This document shows positions 53,130-54,810 of a stretch of 54,810 nucleotides of DNA, piece after piece; the first letter of the stretch is position 1, and each line of letters opens with the position of its first letter. A model generated the notes under the pieces. That model made no database searches, was not told the origin of the DNA, and worked only from the letters and a program-made list of their open reading frames with translations. The stretch covers positions 1 through 54,810 of the IMG/VR virus record IMGVR_UViG_3300045119_000359; one strand, written 5' to 3'. Both the position numbers and the translations under genes were made by a program. This DNA is from a virus.

Positions 53130-54810
53130 ATGACTGTCTCGATGGTGAAACGCTGTCACCAGACAGAAACCCATCCGATCACGTTCGATGAAATCTGGTT
53201 AGCCATTAGATCCGGCGACCACGGCCTCAAGGAAAAGATCACTCAGATCCGGAATCGCTACGAGGTAGAGAAAGACATCACCGGAGATGTAGCAAAGGCC
53301 AAGAAAGCCATTGCTGACCTCAAGCTGGAACTGCCGGGCTTCCTGCCCAGTGGGACGTTTTCAAAGCGGGAGAGCGGCAGCCTGGTTGAATACTCCGGTG
53401 TTCTGTGCGCCGACATGGACTCACTGGGAGATCGGCTGGCCGAGATCCGGGCGCTTTTCAAGACGATGCCGTTCGTGCGAGCGATCGCGCTGTCGCCATC
53501 TGGTGATGGGCTGAAGGTTTTCTTCAACGTCATCAAAGATCCTCTCCGGCATGAGGATTCCTTCCGGTCGATCCGGGACAACGTTCGGGACTTGGGCATC
53601 GAGATTGACGAGAAATGCAAAGATCCGTGCCGCATCTGCTTTTTCACCTACGATCCCGACTTATGGCTGCGGGAGGACGGAAACGAGATCCTTCCACCCG
53701 CCGACCCGTTGCCCCGGGGTAAGACATTGCCTGTCCCACCCCCGACGTCAGCCGACGTCAGCTCCGCGTTGTCTCGGGAGCAGATTGCATTCAGGCTGCT
53801 GGGCGAGCTGCGGCCTGCTCCGGAGAAGGGCGGATACTTCGTGGATTGCCCCGGGGTAACTTTTCACACCAACAAGAGCGGGGAAAAGCACACCATTTTA
53901 TACTTGGATTCCGTCCCAACTCTGTCGTGCCAGCATGCCTCTTGTTCCCATGTTGTTGAGTCCTTCAACAAGGTGCTCCGATCCGAGATCGGGAAGGCCG
54001 AATTCAAGCCCGGGGTTAATCGTCCGTCCCCGAATGGAAGGAACGGAGAGGAGGCGGTGCCGGAAGTTCCATGGATCGAGATTCTGACCAAGGGAGCTGT
54101 CACCGCGACAGAGCTGAGTGGCCTGAACATCGTCCCGCGCAAGAAACTGCTCGGGGAATGGTTCTGCGAAGCCGACCTGGGGTTCTTTTTCGGGCCGCGG
54201 GGAGCAGGCAAGACCTGGTTCACGCTCGGGTTCATCGGTGCCGTCACCACAGCAGGGTCGTTCGGAGACTGGAAAGCGCCCGAGGCAGTCAAGGTGCTCT
54301 ACGTCGATGGCGAAATGCCGCCTGATTCGATGAAGGCGCGGTGCGAAGGGCTGCGAACGGTCAATGATAACCTGACCATCATCAATCACTCCATCCTGTT
54401 CGACCGCACCGACAAAACCATGAACGTCACAAACCCGCTGATTCAGGATGCGCTGACGACCTACTGTCTGAACAACGCCATGCGGGTGCTGGTTCTGGAC
54501 AACCTTTCCACGCTCGGCGTGGGCATGAAGGAAAACGACGCCGACTCATGGGAGCTGGTCAATGCGTGGCTGCTGAACCTTCGCAAGCGCGGGATCTCGG
54601 TGGTCATAATCCACCACTCCGGGCGAAGCGGCCAGATGCGCGGCACTTCGCGGCGCGAGGACAATGTGTTCTGGATCGTCTCCATTGATGACATCAGGAA
54701 AGACTCGGACGAGAGCGGGGCGCAGTTCACCACCAGATTCACGAAGCAGAGCCGCAACACGCCGGACGAGATTCCCGATTACGAATGGCATTTTGAGCCG
54801 GACAAGCTGA
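53130..54810 (+). CDS. VirE_N-type primase/helicase, N-terminal part (continues at 1)
   Basis: Runs off the right edge and finishes at 401; about 629 residues in all. The ATG at 53130 has a GGGAGGG ribosome site. Residues about 15-180 match the VirE_N/BT4734-like primase-associated domain (LCADMDSLGD at 92-101, ALSPSGDGLKVFFN at 120-133). A Cys/His group (CPGVTFHTNK, SCQHASCSH) follows near 240-274. From about 340 is a RecA/DnaB-type ATPase: GPRGAGKT (355-362), YVDGEMP, VLVLDN (453-458) and VIIHHSGRSG with sensor residues. It should act as replicative helicase with associated priming; no DNA polymerase is encoded, so the host's would be recruited. Confidence 0.88.
   Translation, partial: MTVSMVKRCHQTETHPITFDEIWLAIRSGDHGLKEKITQIRNRYEVEKDITGDVAKAKKAIADLKLELPGFLPSGTFSKRESGSLVEYSGVLCADMDSLGDRLAEIRALFKTMPFVRAIALSPSGDGLKVFFNVIKDPLRHEDSFRSIRDNVRDLGIEIDEKCKDPCRICFFTYDPDLWLREDGNEILPPADPLPRGKTLPVPPPTSADVSSALSREQIAFRLLGELRPAPEKGGYFVDCPGVTFHTNKSGEKHTILYLDSVPTLSCQHASCSHVVESFNKVLRSEIGKAEFKPGVNRPSPNGRNGEEAVPEVPWIEILTKGAVTATELSGLNIVPRKKLLGEWFCEADLGFFFGPRGAGKTWFTLGFIGAVTTAGSFGDWKAPEAVKVLYVDGEMPPDSMKARCEGLRTVNDNLTIINHSILFDRTDKTMNVTNPLIQDALTTYCLNNAMRVLVLDNLSTLGVGMKENDADSWELVNAWLLNLRKRGISVVIIHHSGRSGQMRGTSRREDNVFWIVSIDDIRKDSDESGAQFTTRFTKQSRNTPDEIPDYEWHFEPDKL
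54619..54810. repeat. Terminal overlap, right copy (circular assembly)
   Basis: Matches bases 1-192 with one synonymous difference (C 54683 versus T 65). It is the same genomic segment read twice at the ends of a circular or permuted genome. Confidence 0.93.

Noticed and set aside
1-54810. CRISPR array, integrase, insertion sequence, DNA or RNA polymerase
   Set aside because: I looked for these and saw no supporting repeats or motifs. The lack of an integrase argues against a classic integrating temperate phage, but does not prove a lytic lifestyle.

Overview
This window is a complete or nearly complete genome of a tailed bacteriophage, assembled as a circle. Bases 1-192 recur at 54619-54810 with one mismatch, and the primase/helicase gene runs off the right edge and finishes at 401, so the unit length is about 54,618 bp. 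GC content looks high, and reading frames are packed with ATGA or TAATG stop/start overlaps. There is a large terminase, portal, scaffold-like protein, major capsid protein, fibres and a cell-wall amidase. I see no tape-measure protein, tail sheath or tail tube, so a short-tailed (podovirus-like) virion is most likely. There is no integrase, DNA polymerase or RNA polymerase that I can recognise. The host cannot be named; it is probably an uncultured high-GC bacterium known only from metagenomes.

Layout. (1) Plus strand, 53130 round the circle to 4636: a VirE_N-type primase/helicase preceded by a long structured non-coding leader, a cluster of CTTGCA iterons (404-591), a beta-class DNA methyltransferase, four small conserved phage proteins, and a glycosyltransferase-FkbM methyltransferase reading frame with a tRNA-Met(CAT) inside it. 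(2) Minus strand, 40332 down to 4660: the virion operon. Read 5' to 3' it holds small and large terminase, small genes including an Acb2/Tad1-like hairpin protein, portal, scaffold, capsid, LamG-like and collagen-like fibres, small membrane proteins, further fibres, head-tail and tail proteins, then internal virion (ejection) proteins. These include a 2254-residue polyvalent protein with thioredoxin-reductase-like, ParB-like, GHKL-ATPase and zincin-like modules. An amidase ends the operon. (3) Minus strand, 43210-40751: a separate cassette of MoxR/CobS-like AAA+ ATPase, zinc-ribbon protein and a vWA protein with an HExxH motif. (4) Plus strand, 43377-52833: about thirty small early/accessory genes, driven by several TTGACA promoters whose spacers carry a shared 17-bp palindrome. 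They include a C2H2 zinc-finger protein, a small HTH protein, an HNH/AP2-type homing endonuclease and a PD-(D/E)XK nuclease. A strong terminator closes this block at 52838-52880.

How the parts fit. The plus-strand accessory block looks like the early region, probably co-regulated through the palindromic operator. The iterons next to the helicase gene are the best origin candidate. The minus-strand block builds and fills the particle, and the polyvalent protein is placed where ejected internal proteins are normally encoded. Probable counter-defence or surface-modification functions are the methyltransferase, the Acb2/Tad1-like protein and the glycosyltransferase/FkbM unit. Three free-standing homing-type endonucleases, two frame disruptions and a truncated gene copy show recent rearrangement.
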